Part shown: piece after piece, positions 1-6,282 of the stretch
Position numbering within the stretch: the stretch's first letter is position 1
Layout of the letters: the number at the start of each line of letters is the position of its first letter
DNA from: a candidate division FCPU426 bacterium
Lineage (GTDB): Bacteria; Oederibacteriota; PGYV01; Palsa-1178
Assembly: GCA_003167475.1 (NCBI GenBank)
Contig: PMTB01000138.1
Coordinates: 1 to 15,947, forward strand
Length of the DNA: 15,947 nt
Reading direction: 5' to 3'
Made by a program: the position numbers and the translations under genes
Notes under the pieces: model-generated
Told to the model about the DNA's origin: nothing
The model's database searches: none
What the model saw: only the letters and a program-made list of their open reading frames with translations

Positions 1-56
1 GCCATGTACCCGAGCTACTGCGAGTGGTACATGGTGGTACATGGCCCCCTCTCTAC
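1..56. repeat. Hairpin with CTAC tail (copy A)
   Basis: The first ten bases (GCCATGTACC) are the exact reverse complement of 36-45, and a second partial copy of the right arm (GGTACATGG) lies at 26-34. The right arm is followed by a C/T-rich tail ending CTCTCTAC at 49-56. The same design, a perfect hairpin of unrelated sequence plus a CTAC tail, recurs at 11635-11658, 13358-13402 and 13429-13452. The element may extend beyond the window edge. Confidence 0.55.
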
Positions 57-90
57 AAAATCTAAAGCGGAAATGACTTCAGCCGGTTCT

Positions 91-166
91 ATTATAATAC
101 CTACCAAGCTTGCTAATCGACTCTCAACTTTCGACTATCGAACGAAACCAAGGAAGGTAAACAGCC
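91..166 (+). repeat. Dispersed heptad-core repeat, copy 1
   Basis: Near-complete copy. It has an AT-rich left end (TATAATA), the CCAAGCTTGCT block, a core of contiguous 7-bp units starting around 119 (CTCAACT-type units ending ATCGAAC), then GAAACCAA and the right end AAGGTAAACAGCCTT at 152-166. Hairpin A lies just to its left. The right end faces a short open stretch on the minus strand whose stop would be at 178, and beyond that the terminator at 251-280. Confidence 0.8.
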
Positions 167-250
167 TTAAATAGCCTTCAAAAAACCGATCTCCACCCGT
201 CCTCCATCTTCTTCCCAAACTCAATGTCCGGTTCCAGGGCCCCCATAAAA

Positions 251-280
251 CAAAAGGGCCGCCCAAAGGCGGCCCTTTTG
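251..280 (-). terminator. Intrinsic terminator of the 295-1443 gene
   Basis: A 13-bp perfect stem (251-263 pairing with 268-280) closes a CAAA loop, with a GC-rich centre and A/T flanks. On the minus strand it ends in CCCTTTTG followed by TTTTA, and it starts 14 nt after the stop codon of the upstream minus-strand gene. It is nearly symmetrical, so it could also stop transcription from the other side. Confidence 0.85.
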
Positions 281-294
281 TCAATTATCCGTCT

Positions 295-1443
295 TTATGG
301 CTTTATGAGCAGCCCTTTCTTATATTCATGTTTTTCCTTTATGCCGCCCTTTTCATCATAAATTATTTCTTCGCCTTCCTGCCTGCCGGACCTGAACTCC
401 TGCGTCTTTTTTAATGCCCCTGACTCATAATATTCCTTTGTGCTGTAATCCATGGTCATCAGGTTTATATCCGTCTCGTTTTTGAGCTTTCCGCTGTCGT
501 AATAAACGTACCATTTCGATCTGGCAAACCCGGTTTCCTCAACCGCTGTTGACGGCACGCCTTTTATATACATCACGGATTTCGGTCCCTCTGTCTTTAC
601 CTCAATCTTTGTGTAATCCGCGAATTTTGGAGCGATAACCGCGCAGGCCCAGGCAATGCCGGCTAAAAACACGGCAATCAAAATCAAAGAAACCGCGCTT
701 ATGAATTTATAGGGGAAATCCGCCGTTTTCCTGTCCTGGGCGTGGGTGAAGCCCTTGTTTATCATCATTTGTTTGTACAGCGCGAATGTCCAGAAATATA
801 TGGCCAGTTCCAGGAAATTAACGGCAAGTGCCGGGATAAAGGACAGCCACCCGCTTAAAAAAGCCGTGATAACGGATTTTATTATGCTCAGGCCTATATA
901 TAGCGCAATAATGGCCAGCCCCAGCTGTATGAACTTCCAGAAATTCCCCTTGAGTATGGCGCGGCTTTCCTGCAGCGACAGTACCACGCCGCCGTTCAAA
1001 ACATACGCGAACCCGGCAAAAGAAAACATCACCGCTATGATAATGCCGGGTATGACCAGCAATACCAGCCCCACTCCCGCCGCAACAACCGCTATCATCC
1101 GCACAACAAGCAGCCCCAGCGTCATTTTAAGCGCCAGCGCGCCGAAATTGCCGCTGATGGGTTTGAAATATTTATCGCGCGAAGCCACGCGAAGGGTAAA
1201 AAACGACACGGTAAAGCAATTATACAGCAATAGCGCTATCACCGCGGCGCTCACCATGTAAAAAACGTAAGGCACGTTAAAAAACCTGTAGGGATTGGCG
1301 ATTATATTTGACATGAAAAACAAGGCGCCGATGAGGCAATAAGGTATCAAAAACACCAAAATCAAAAGCGCATTGTCAAAAAAGTAAAGCGTCCCTTCCT
1401 TTACCGCGTCCAAAACCGAAACAGGCTTGTTCAAAGTTTCCAT
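295..1443 (-). CDS. Polytopic membrane protein with YwqK/MORN-like C-terminal repeats
   Basis: Membrane protein of unknown function, 382 aa from the preferred start. About six to eight hydrophobic segments fill the first 270 residues. The stretch around residues 120-180 (GLVLLVIPGIIIAVMFSFAG, then an Arg-rich turn and KGNFWKF) resembles the membrane domain seen in YciC/UPF0259 and in membrane-anchored glycerophosphodiester phosphodiesterases. After the last membrane segment the tail holds YYDSG(K/A)LK-type units (KWYVYYDSGKLKNE, KEYYESGALKKTQEF, IIYDEKGGIKEKHEY), typical of the MORN-like repeats of the YwqK family. They probably lie outside the cytoplasmic membrane. The start at 1443 is chosen because AGGCGG sits a few bases upstream, whereas the ATG at 1458 has no Shine-Dalgarno sequence. 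A strong terminator follows. The membrane topology is clear, but no biochemical role can be assigned. Confidence 0.8.
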   Translation of the reverse strand: METLNKPVSVLDAVKEGTLYFFDNALLILVFLIPYCLIGALFFMSNIIANPYRFFNVPYVFYMVSAAVIALLLYNCFTVSFFTLRVASRDKYFKPISGNFGALALKMTLGLLVVRMIAVVAAGVGLVLLVIPGIIIAVMFSFAGFAYVLNGGVVLSLQESRAILKGNFWKFIQLGLAIIALYIGLSIIKSVITAFLSGWLSFIPALAVNFLELAIYFWTFALYKQMMINKGFTHAQDRKTADFPYKFISAVSLILIAVFLAGIAWACAVIAPKFADYTKIEVKTEGPKSVMYIKGVPSTAVEETGFARSKWYVYYDSGKLKNETDINLMTMDYSTKEYYESGALKKTQEFRSGRQEGEEIIYDEKGGIKEKHEYKKGLLIKP

Positions 1444-1491
1444 TCCACACCGCCTCATTGATTTTTTATCCGCATTCCCCCGGCCGCGTAT

Positions 1492-1508
1492 GGCGCATAA
1501 TGTGCGCC
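1492..1508. repeat. Short inverted repeat upstream of the membrane-protein gene
   Basis: GGCGCA-TAATG-TGCGCC is a perfect 6-bp inverted repeat, followed by GTTAC. It lies between the membrane-protein start and repeat copy 2. It could be an operator for the minus-strand gene, or a fifth member of the hairpin-plus-(C/T)TAC class found left of other repeat copies. Confidence 0.4.
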
Positions 1509-1520
1509 GTTACAAGATAT

Positions 1521-1600
1521 AATATAATATTTACCAAGCTTGCTAAATCTACTCTCAACTTTCAACTATCGAACGCCACCAATGAAGGTTAACAGCCTTA
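1521..1600 (+). repeat. Dispersed heptad-core repeat, copy 2
   Basis: Near-complete copy: AATATAATAT, CCAAGCTTGCT at 1534-1544, four contiguous 7-bp units (ATCTACT, CTCAACT, TTCAACT, ATCGAAC) and the right end AAGGTTAACAGCCTT. The right end lies about 5 nt from the stop codon of the GspE-like gene, which faces it. Confidence 0.85.
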
Positions 1601-1604
1601 ATGT

Positions 1605-3293
1605 TTATTCGATATCCTCCGTCACCTTCATTATCTCCTCGAAAGTGGTTATTCCCCGCCTTATCTTGTCCATGCCGTCGGAGAACATGGGCACGAAGCC
1701 GTTCTCCATGGCTTTTTCCTTTATGGCCATTGAGGAGGCTTTTTCGACTATAAGGTCCCTTATAAAATCCTTTACCTCAAAAAGCTCGGAAACGACCGTC
1801 CTGCCCCTGTAGCCGGTGTTAAAACAGTACACGCATCCGCGCCCCTTGTAAAGGGTTGTGGCTTTCTCGTCCTTGAAATATTTTTTTGCCATGTCCTTCG
1901 ATATCTGGTACTCTTCCCTGCATTTGCTGCATATGGTCCTTACCAGGCGTTGGGACATGACCGCGCGCAAAGACGAGGCGATGAGGTACGGCTCCGCGCC
2001 CATTTCAAAAAGCCTTGTGACCGCGCTTGGAGCGTCGTTCGTGTGGACAGTGGCAAATACCAGGTGGCCGGTAAGCGAAGCGCGCAGGGCTATCTCGGTG
2101 GTCTCCAGATCCCTGATCTCGCCTATGAGCACCACGTCCGGGTCCTGCCTTAAGATGGATCTGAGCACGTGTGAAAATGTGAGGCCTATCTCAGAGTGTA
2201 TCTGTATCTGCGTAATGCCCTCTATCTCATACTCTACGGGGTCCTCCGCCGTTGTGATATTTTTCTCTCCGTTATTTATGGCGTCCAGCGCCGAGTAGAG
2301 CGTCGTTGTTTTTCCGGAGCCTGTTGGGCCGGATATCAGTATGATGCCGTTGGGTTTTTGTATGACCTCTTTCAAAACCTTCAGGTTGTTATCATTTATC
2401 CCCAGATGGTCGAGCCCCAGTATTATGGCGCTTTTGTCAAGTATCCTTAGGACCACTTTTTCCCCGTGTATTGTCGGGGTCACGGCCATCCTGAAATCTA
2501 TCTCGCGGCCCTCTATGACTATGTGGAAGCTGCCGTCCTGCGGCATGCGCTTGTCCGTAATATTGAGCTTTGCCATTATCTTCAGGCGAGATACGATCGC
2601 CGGAGCCATGGTTATGGGGAAAAGCTGGTCCTCCATGAGCACGCCGTCGACGCGGTATAAACATTTGAGTTTTTCCCTTGTGGGAAGCAGGTGTATGTCG
2701 CTGGCCCGCTTTAAAAAGGCCCCGAGTATTATCAGGTTCACGGCTTTTACGATCGGCGCCTGCTCCGCAAGCTCCTCGACCCCGCGTATCTCAAAGCCGA
2801 GTTTTTTGGTGAGCTGGAACGTGTCGTCGCTTATGCTGCGCAGGAGTTTTTTGACCATATCGGACTTGAAGTGGTCGGCGTACTCGTTTATCTTGCGCGA
2901 TATGGCCCCGCGCGAGGCAAGGTAAGGCTTTATCTTAAAACCGGTGCTTTTCTCGAGCTGGTCTATGGTCACGACATCATTGGGGTTTGCCATGGCTATC
3001 TCGAGCACGTCACCTGTGAGCCCGAAAACTATGAGTTCCTTTTTCATGCATATTTCCTGGGCCACGGAGGTGACCACTTCGGGCTCGGGGTTTTTCCCGC
3101 TTAGGCTCACGTAAGGTATGTTTATGGTCTCGGCCTCTGCCATCAGTACCGGCTCTTCTTCGACCTTGTACTTGAGCATGAGCCCCTCGGCCGAGTCTTT
3201 CCCGTCGTCCAGGTACCGCTGTATTACGGTGGCCGGGAAAATATTTTTCTGTATGAGAAGGTTCCTGAATTTATCGTTCTTTAGATTAAGCAA
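1605..3293 (-). CDS. GspE/PilB-type secretion or pilus assembly ATPase
   Basis: Hexameric cytoplasmic ATPase that powers pilin or pseudopilin assembly in type IV pili or type II secretion. Counting from the upstream ATG at 3353, it has an MshEN-like N-terminal region (about 25-160), Walker A GPTGSGKT (342-349), Asp box TAEDPVEY (368-375), Walker B with VVLIGEIRD (407-415), a His box ending ATVHTNDA (434-441), and a zinc-binding tetracysteine (C475, C478, C507, C510). All catalytic motifs are intact and the length is usual. I prefer the TTG start at 3293 (562 aa): it has GGGAGG at good spacing, while the ATG at 3353 has none and lies close to the predicted transcription start. PilB and GspE cannot be told apart here, and no PilC, PilT or pilin gene is adjacent. 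Confidence 0.93.
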   Translation of the reverse strand: MLNLKNDKFRNLLIQKNIFPATVIQRYLDDGKDSAEGLMLKYKVEEEPVLMAEAETINIPYVSLSGKNPEPEVVTSVAQEICMKKELIVFGLTGDVLEIAMANPNDVVTIDQLEKSTGFKIKPYLASRGAISRKINEYADHFKSDMVKKLLRSISDDTFQLTKKLGFEIRGVEELAEQAPIVKAVNLIILGAFLKRASDIHLLPTREKLKCLYRVDGVLMEDQLFPITMAPAIVSRLKIMAKLNITDKRMPQDGSFHIVIEGREIDFRMAVTPTIHGEKVVLRILDKSAIILGLDHLGINDNNLKVLKEVIQKPNGIILISGPTGSGKTTTLYSALDAINNGEKNITTAEDPVEYEIEGITQIQIHSEIGLTFSHVLRSILRQDPDVVLIGEIRDLETTEIALRASLTGHLVFATVHTNDAPSAVTRLFEMGAEPYLIASSLRAVMSQRLVRTICSKCREEYQISKDMAKKYFKDEKATTLYKGRGCVYCFNTGYRGRTVVSELFEVKDFIRDLIVEKASSMAIKEKAMENGFVPMFSDGMDKIRRGITTFEEIMKVTEDIE

Positions 3294-3356
3294 AAAGCCC
3301 TCCCTGGAAAATATTTTTAAAAATATCCCGCCCATACCGCCCGCGCTTACCATTTT

Positions 3357-3385
3357 ATATTAGCATATCCGCCCTCTATTTGCAA
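3357..3385 (-). promoter_or_regulatory. Candidate sigma70 promoter for the GspE-like gene
   Basis: On the minus strand, TTGCAA (3380-3385) and TAATAT (3357-3362) are separated by 17 bp. The implied transcription start falls near 3350, almost on the ATG at 3353. This favours the TTG start at 3293. The -10 matches the consensus at 4 of 6 positions. Confidence 0.4.
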
Positions 3386-3405
3386 TTGGGTGCGTGTTTG
3401 AAGTG

Positions 3406-3433
3406 TTGACTTTTAGGGCAAACAGGCTATACT
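3406..3433 (+). promoter_or_regulatory. Sigma70-type promoter of the glycine-rich lipoprotein gene
   Basis: TTGACT (3406-3411) and TATACT (3428-3433) are separated by 16 bp and lie 55 bp before the start codon. A perfect inverted repeat follows at the expected transcription start. Confidence 0.75.
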
Positions 3434-3438
3434 TAAAC

Positions 3439-3460
3439 ACCACCTAAATGGTGGTATTTA
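3439..3460 (+). promoter_or_regulatory. Operator-like palindrome shared with the NHL lipoprotein promoter
   Basis: ACCACC-TAAAT-GGTGGT (3439-3455) is a perfect inverted repeat just downstream of the -10 box. The 12-mer TGGTGGTATTTA (3449-3460) recurs exactly at 13284-13295, at the promoter of the other lipoprotein gene. It could be a repressor site or a 5' leader hairpin. No regulator can be assigned. Confidence 0.5.
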
Positions 3461-3487
3461 TTGCCAATTTTTTTCAGGAGGTCTAAA

Positions 3488-4402
3488 ATGAAAAAGTTTC
3501 CGGTCAAATCCAGACTGACTGCTGCGGCGCTGGTGTTCCTGGCCGCGGTCCTGTGCGTGATCATCCAGGCGTGCTCAAAAACCCCGTCACCGTCCTCGCC
3601 GTCAAACCCGACGGCTACGCCCGGAACCATCGCGACGGCCACAATCACCCCCACATCCACGGCGACGCTTACCGGCCTTGACGTAACCGGGTCCACAACG
3701 CTTTCGACAGGTGCTTTTGCTTACAGTTATGTATATATACATTCGGGCGGAACGCTCACGGTAAATGGAGCGGTCACGCTCAATGTAACAGATTATTTTA
3801 CGGTTGATTCCGGCGGCTCGATCAACGGCGACGGCCTCGGCTATATTGCCGGACAGGGGCCTGGAGCTCCTTCAAGCGGTTTGAACAGCAGCGGCGCCGG
3901 CGGACACGGAGGGCATGGCGGAGCCGGCAACGGCGCGGCAAATGACAGCGCGACGGCCCCGGCTTTGATGGGCAGCGGCGGAAGTTATGGCAACCCGGAA
4001 TGTATTTCCGGAACAAATTCAAGCGGCGGAGGCCTTTTAAAAATCTTCGTGGCCTCGGGATTTGCCACAATTAACGGGATAATATCCATGAACGGCATGA
4101 TCAGTTGCTCGAGCGGTTTTCAGGGCGGCGGCGGCGGAGCCGGCGGTACGATCTATATCATAGCCCCGTCAATTTACGGCAGTGGGACCATGACAGCCAA
4201 CGGCGGTTATGGCGGCGCGGGCGGAATGGGCGGCACGGGAGACGGAGGAGGCGGCGGGATAATAGTTTTGTCATATCACAGCACTGATACTTTTCCTGAC
4301 GCGAACGTGTCAGTAGCGGCAGGCGGCCCGGGCTACTACATGGGCATGACGCCCCCGGGTATTGCCGGAACTGACGGGATTTTCAACAAAATCACATTCT
4401 GA
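3488..4402 (+). CDS. Glycine-rich surface lipoprotein
   Basis: Predicted exported lipoprotein of 304 aa and unknown function. A basic N-terminus (MKKFPVKSR) and a hydrophobic segment lead to a lipobox-like end IIQAC with the modifiable Cys at residue 29. A Ser/Thr/Pro linker (about 30-60) follows. The body begins with short strands of the GGTLTVNGAVTLNV kind, which suggests a parallel beta-solenoid. Glycine-rich stretches with GGHGG and GGAGG runs follow, interleaved with strand-like segments such as GGTIYIIAPSI and GGIIVLSYHS. The start at 3488 is set by AGGAGGT 7 nt upstream; the in-frame ATG at 3461 lies ahead of that site and is unlikely. The gene has its own promoter and a strong terminator. 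No enzymatic motif is visible, so a structural or adhesive role is only inferred. Confidence 0.85.
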   Translation: MKKFPVKSRLTAAALVFLAAVLCVIIQACSKTPSPSSPSNPTATPGTIATATITPTSTATLTGLDVTGSTTLSTGAFAYSYVYIHSGGTLTVNGAVTLNVTDYFTVDSGGSINGDGLGYIAGQGPGAPSSGLNSSGAGGHGGHGGAGNGAANDSATAPALMGSGGSYGNPECISGTNSSGGGLLKIFVASGFATINGIISMNGMISCSSGFQGGGGGAGGTIYIIAPSIYGSGTMTANGGYGGAGGMGGTGDGGGGGIIVLSYHSTDTFPDANVSVAAGGPGYYMGMTPPGIAGTDGIFNKITF

Positions 4403-4413
4403 TTTATTTGCTT

Positions 4414-4447
4414 AAAAAAAAGGCGGCTTAAGTGCCGCCTTTTTTTT
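4414..4447 (+). terminator. Intrinsic terminator after the glycine-rich lipoprotein gene
   Basis: Perfect stem of eight A plus GGCGGC (4414-4427) pairing with GCCGCC plus eight T (4434-4447), with loop TTAAGT. It starts 12 nt after the stop codon. The A-tract makes it potentially bidirectional. Confidence 0.92.
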
Positions 4448-4465
4448 AACCGGCATATTGTGTAA

Positions 4466-4482
4466 AGGAAGGTAAACAGCCC
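4466..4482 (+). repeat. Dispersed repeat, right-end fragment (copy 3)
   Basis: Only the right-end block is present: GGAAGGTAAACAGCCC. The core and left arm are absent. It lies between the terminator and the ku1 promoter, facing the Ku gene. Confidence 0.5.
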
Positions 4483-4496
4483 CTCCGTGCAAAAAC

Positions 4497-4525
4497 TTGA
4501 AAACCGTGGTACCTGCTGCTATACT
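4497..4525 (+). promoter_or_regulatory. Sigma70-type promoter of the NHEJ operon
   Basis: TTGAAA (4497-4502) and TATACT (4520-4525) are separated by 17 bp. They lie 44 bp before the ku1 start. This is the only good promoter seen for the Ku/LigD genes and would serve at least ku1 and ku2. Confidence 0.75.
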
Positions 4526-4568
4526 ATTGATACGATACTGGTTAAAAAACACACAATGTGGAGGTAGT

Positions 4569-5336
4569 ATGGCTTCGACTATCTGGATCGGCAACATACA
4601 TTTCGGGGATACTGACGTTCCCGTGAAACTGCACACCGCTGTCAGGGAAAACCTGATCTCTTTCCATCTACTCCATAAAACCGATAGGGTAAGGCTGCAG
4701 CAGCGCATGATATGCGCTTTTGACAAGGCTCCCGTCCCTGCCGAAGAACAGGTTAAGGGGTTCCCCCTGGACGGCCGTAAATATATCCTGATAGACCCTG
4801 AAGAAATAGAGGGCGCGGAACCGGAAAGTTCAAGGGCCATTGACGTCCATGAATTTGTAAACCCCGCGGAAATAGATCCGGTATTTGTCGGGCGCACATA
4901 TTTTTTGGAGCCTGACGAGTCCTCAAAAAGTTACTCCGCGCTCGCTTTAGCCCTGAAAGAAACCGGAACAGAGGGTATATGTACATGGGTTATGCGCAAG
5001 CGCGCTTACTTCGGCGCACTCGGGTCAAACGGGAAAACTTTGAGGATGAACACCCTGCGTTATACGGATGAGATAATACAGCCGGAAACGCTTGTCCTGG
5101 AGGACTTCTCCCTCACTGAAAAAGAGCTTCAGATAGGCAGCGAACTTATAAACAAACTTTCCGTCCCCTTTGCCCCGCAAAAGTACTCAAATGAACATCA
5201 AAAAAAGCTGCAGGCCCTGATCGATAAAAAGGCGCGCGGTGAAAAAATAACCCTGCTCACCCCAAAACATTTAAAGACGACCAAGGCGGACAAACTGCTG
5301 GAAACGCTCCAAAAATCACTGAAAAAGGCGGCTTAA
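4569..5336 (+). CDS. ku: Ku DNA end-binding protein, first paralogue
   Basis: Bacterial Ku, a ring-shaped dimer that threads onto broken DNA ends and recruits LigD for NHEJ. The 255-aa protein shows the Ku pattern throughout: N-terminal IWIGNIHFGDTDVPVKLHTA, a HLLHK segment, KGFPLDGRKYILIDPEEI (usually GYE..K..Y in the family), the EIDPVFVGRTYFLEPD block, and a C-terminal FAPQKYSNEHQKKLQALIDKK. It ends in a short Lys-rich tail. The start at 4569 is set by GGAGGT 5 nt upstream. Only 1 nt separates it from the second Ku gene, so the two are co-transcribed and probably translationally coupled. The two proteins are clearly divergent in sequence, not a recent duplication, which makes a heterodimer plausible. 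Confidence 0.95.
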   Translation: MASTIWIGNIHFGDTDVPVKLHTAVRENLISFHLLHKTDRVRLQQRMICAFDKAPVPAEEQVKGFPLDGRKYILIDPEEIEGAEPESSRAIDVHEFVNPAEIDPVFVGRTYFLEPDESSKSYSALALALKETGTEGICTWVMRKRAYFGALGSNGKTLRMNTLRYTDEIIQPETLVLEDFSLTEKELQIGSELINKLSVPFAPQKYSNEHQKKLQALIDKKARGEKITLLTPKHLKTTKADKLLETLQKSLKKAA

Positions 5337-5337
5337 T

Positions 5338-6204
5338 ATGAAAAAAACAAAAAAGGCAGCCGGCAAAACCGTAAAGAAAAACGCAGGTGCAAAAAAAACG
5401 GAAACTCCGGCTGATAATATCCCCATGCAGGGTATTTGGAGCGGCACAATATCGTTCAGCCTCGTCGCCATTCCCGTCAGGCTGGTCAAGGCGGTGGAAC
5501 CGGGCCGCGTTTCATTCCGTATGCTGCACAATAAGGATTACTCCCCCTTAAAGCGGAAAATGTTCTGCCCTGACAGCGGCAAAATAGTCCCGCCGGAGGA
5601 AATTATCAGGGGTTACGAGATATCCCCGGGCAAACACATAATGATAACAGACGAGGAGCTGGAGTCCGTCTCCCCGGACAGGAGCAGGACGATAGAAATA
5701 AGCGAATTTATCGACCTTGGCGAAGTGGACCCCATATATTTTGACCACCCTTATTTTCTAACGCCGTTAAAGGGCGGGGAAAAATCCTACCGGCTGCTTG
5801 TCGAGGCCATGAAAAGGACTAACAAGGCTGGCCTGGCTAAATTCGTGCTCGGCGAGCGAGAGTACCTGGTTACGGTCAAAGCCAGGGGCAAAGCCCTGGA
5901 ACTGTGCACCCTGCATTACAATGACGAGATACTTTCAGGGGATGAATACGCGCCAAAAAAGGATGAGGCTTCGGACGCGGAAAAAAACGCGGTCAAAAAC
6001 TCCATAAAAAAAATGATATCTCCCTTTGCCCCGGAAAAATACTCGGACCAGCGTAAGGAAAAACTCCTGGGCATACTGAAGGAAAAAACAAAAGAAAAAC
6101 AACAGGTCCTGGCCCCCGAAACAGAAGAAGAAGGCTCAGCCGAAGGCTACGAAGATCTGGTCGCGGCGCTCGAGGACTCCATGAAAAAAATAAAAAAGGG
6201 TTAA
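5338..6204 (+). CDS. ku: Ku DNA end-binding protein, second paralogue with Lys-rich N-terminal extension
   Basis: Second Ku of 288 aa. After an unusual N-terminal tail of about 27 residues containing nine Lys, the Ku fold begins at GIWSGTISFSLVAIPVRLVKA. It continues with RMLHNKDYSPLKRKMFCPD, GYEISPGKHIMITDEELESV, the EVDPIYFDHPYFLTP block, and the C-terminal SPFAPEKYSDQRKEKLLGIL. The C-terminus adds an acidic stretch and a short KKIKKG end. Bacterial Ku proteins usually carry their basic extension at the C-terminus, so a basic N-terminal tail is atypical. It lies directly after ku1 and upstream of the LigD genes. Paired Ku genes acting together have been described in Sinorhizobium meliloti, and the same is inferred here. 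Confidence 0.95.
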   Translation: MKKTKKAAGKTVKKNAGAKKTETPADNIPMQGIWSGTISFSLVAIPVRLVKAVEPGRVSFRMLHNKDYSPLKRKMFCPDSGKIVPPEEIIRGYEISPGKHIMITDEELESVSPDRSRTIEISEFIDLGEVDPIYFDHPYFLTPLKGGEKSYRLLVEAMKRTNKAGLAKFVLGEREYLVTVKARGKALELCTLHYNDEILSGDEYAPKKDEASDAEKNAVKNSIKKMISPFAPEKYSDQRKEKLLGILKEKTKEKQQVLAPETEEEGSAEGYEDLVAALEDSMKKIKKG

Positions 6205-6282
6205 TATGCGGATAATACTTTCCAAGCTGGCTGATCAATTTTCGATTTTCAATTTTCGAACGATAAGAGAAGGCACAAAGCC
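6205..6282 (+). repeat. Dispersed heptad-core repeat, copy 4, inside the NHEJ operon
   Basis: Divergent but near-complete copy between ku2 and ligD-pol: ATAATACTT, CCAAGCTGGCT, four 7-bp units (ATCAATT, TTCGATT, TTCAATT, TTCGAAC), then the right end AAGGCACAAAGCCTT. The right end supplies the purine-rich ribosome binding site (AGAGAAGG) and runs into the TTG start of ligD-pol. It is the only copy seen within an apparent operon. Confidence 0.75.

Noticed and set aside
746..1261. Long plus-strand reading frame inside the membrane-protein gene
   Set aside because: It lies antisense to a gene with clear membrane segments and YwqK-like repeats; its translation has no recognisable domain or Shine-Dalgarno support.
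2341..2925. Plus-strand reading frame inside the GspE-like gene
   Set aside because: It overlaps the conserved ATPase core in antisense; no ribosome binding site or domain supports it.
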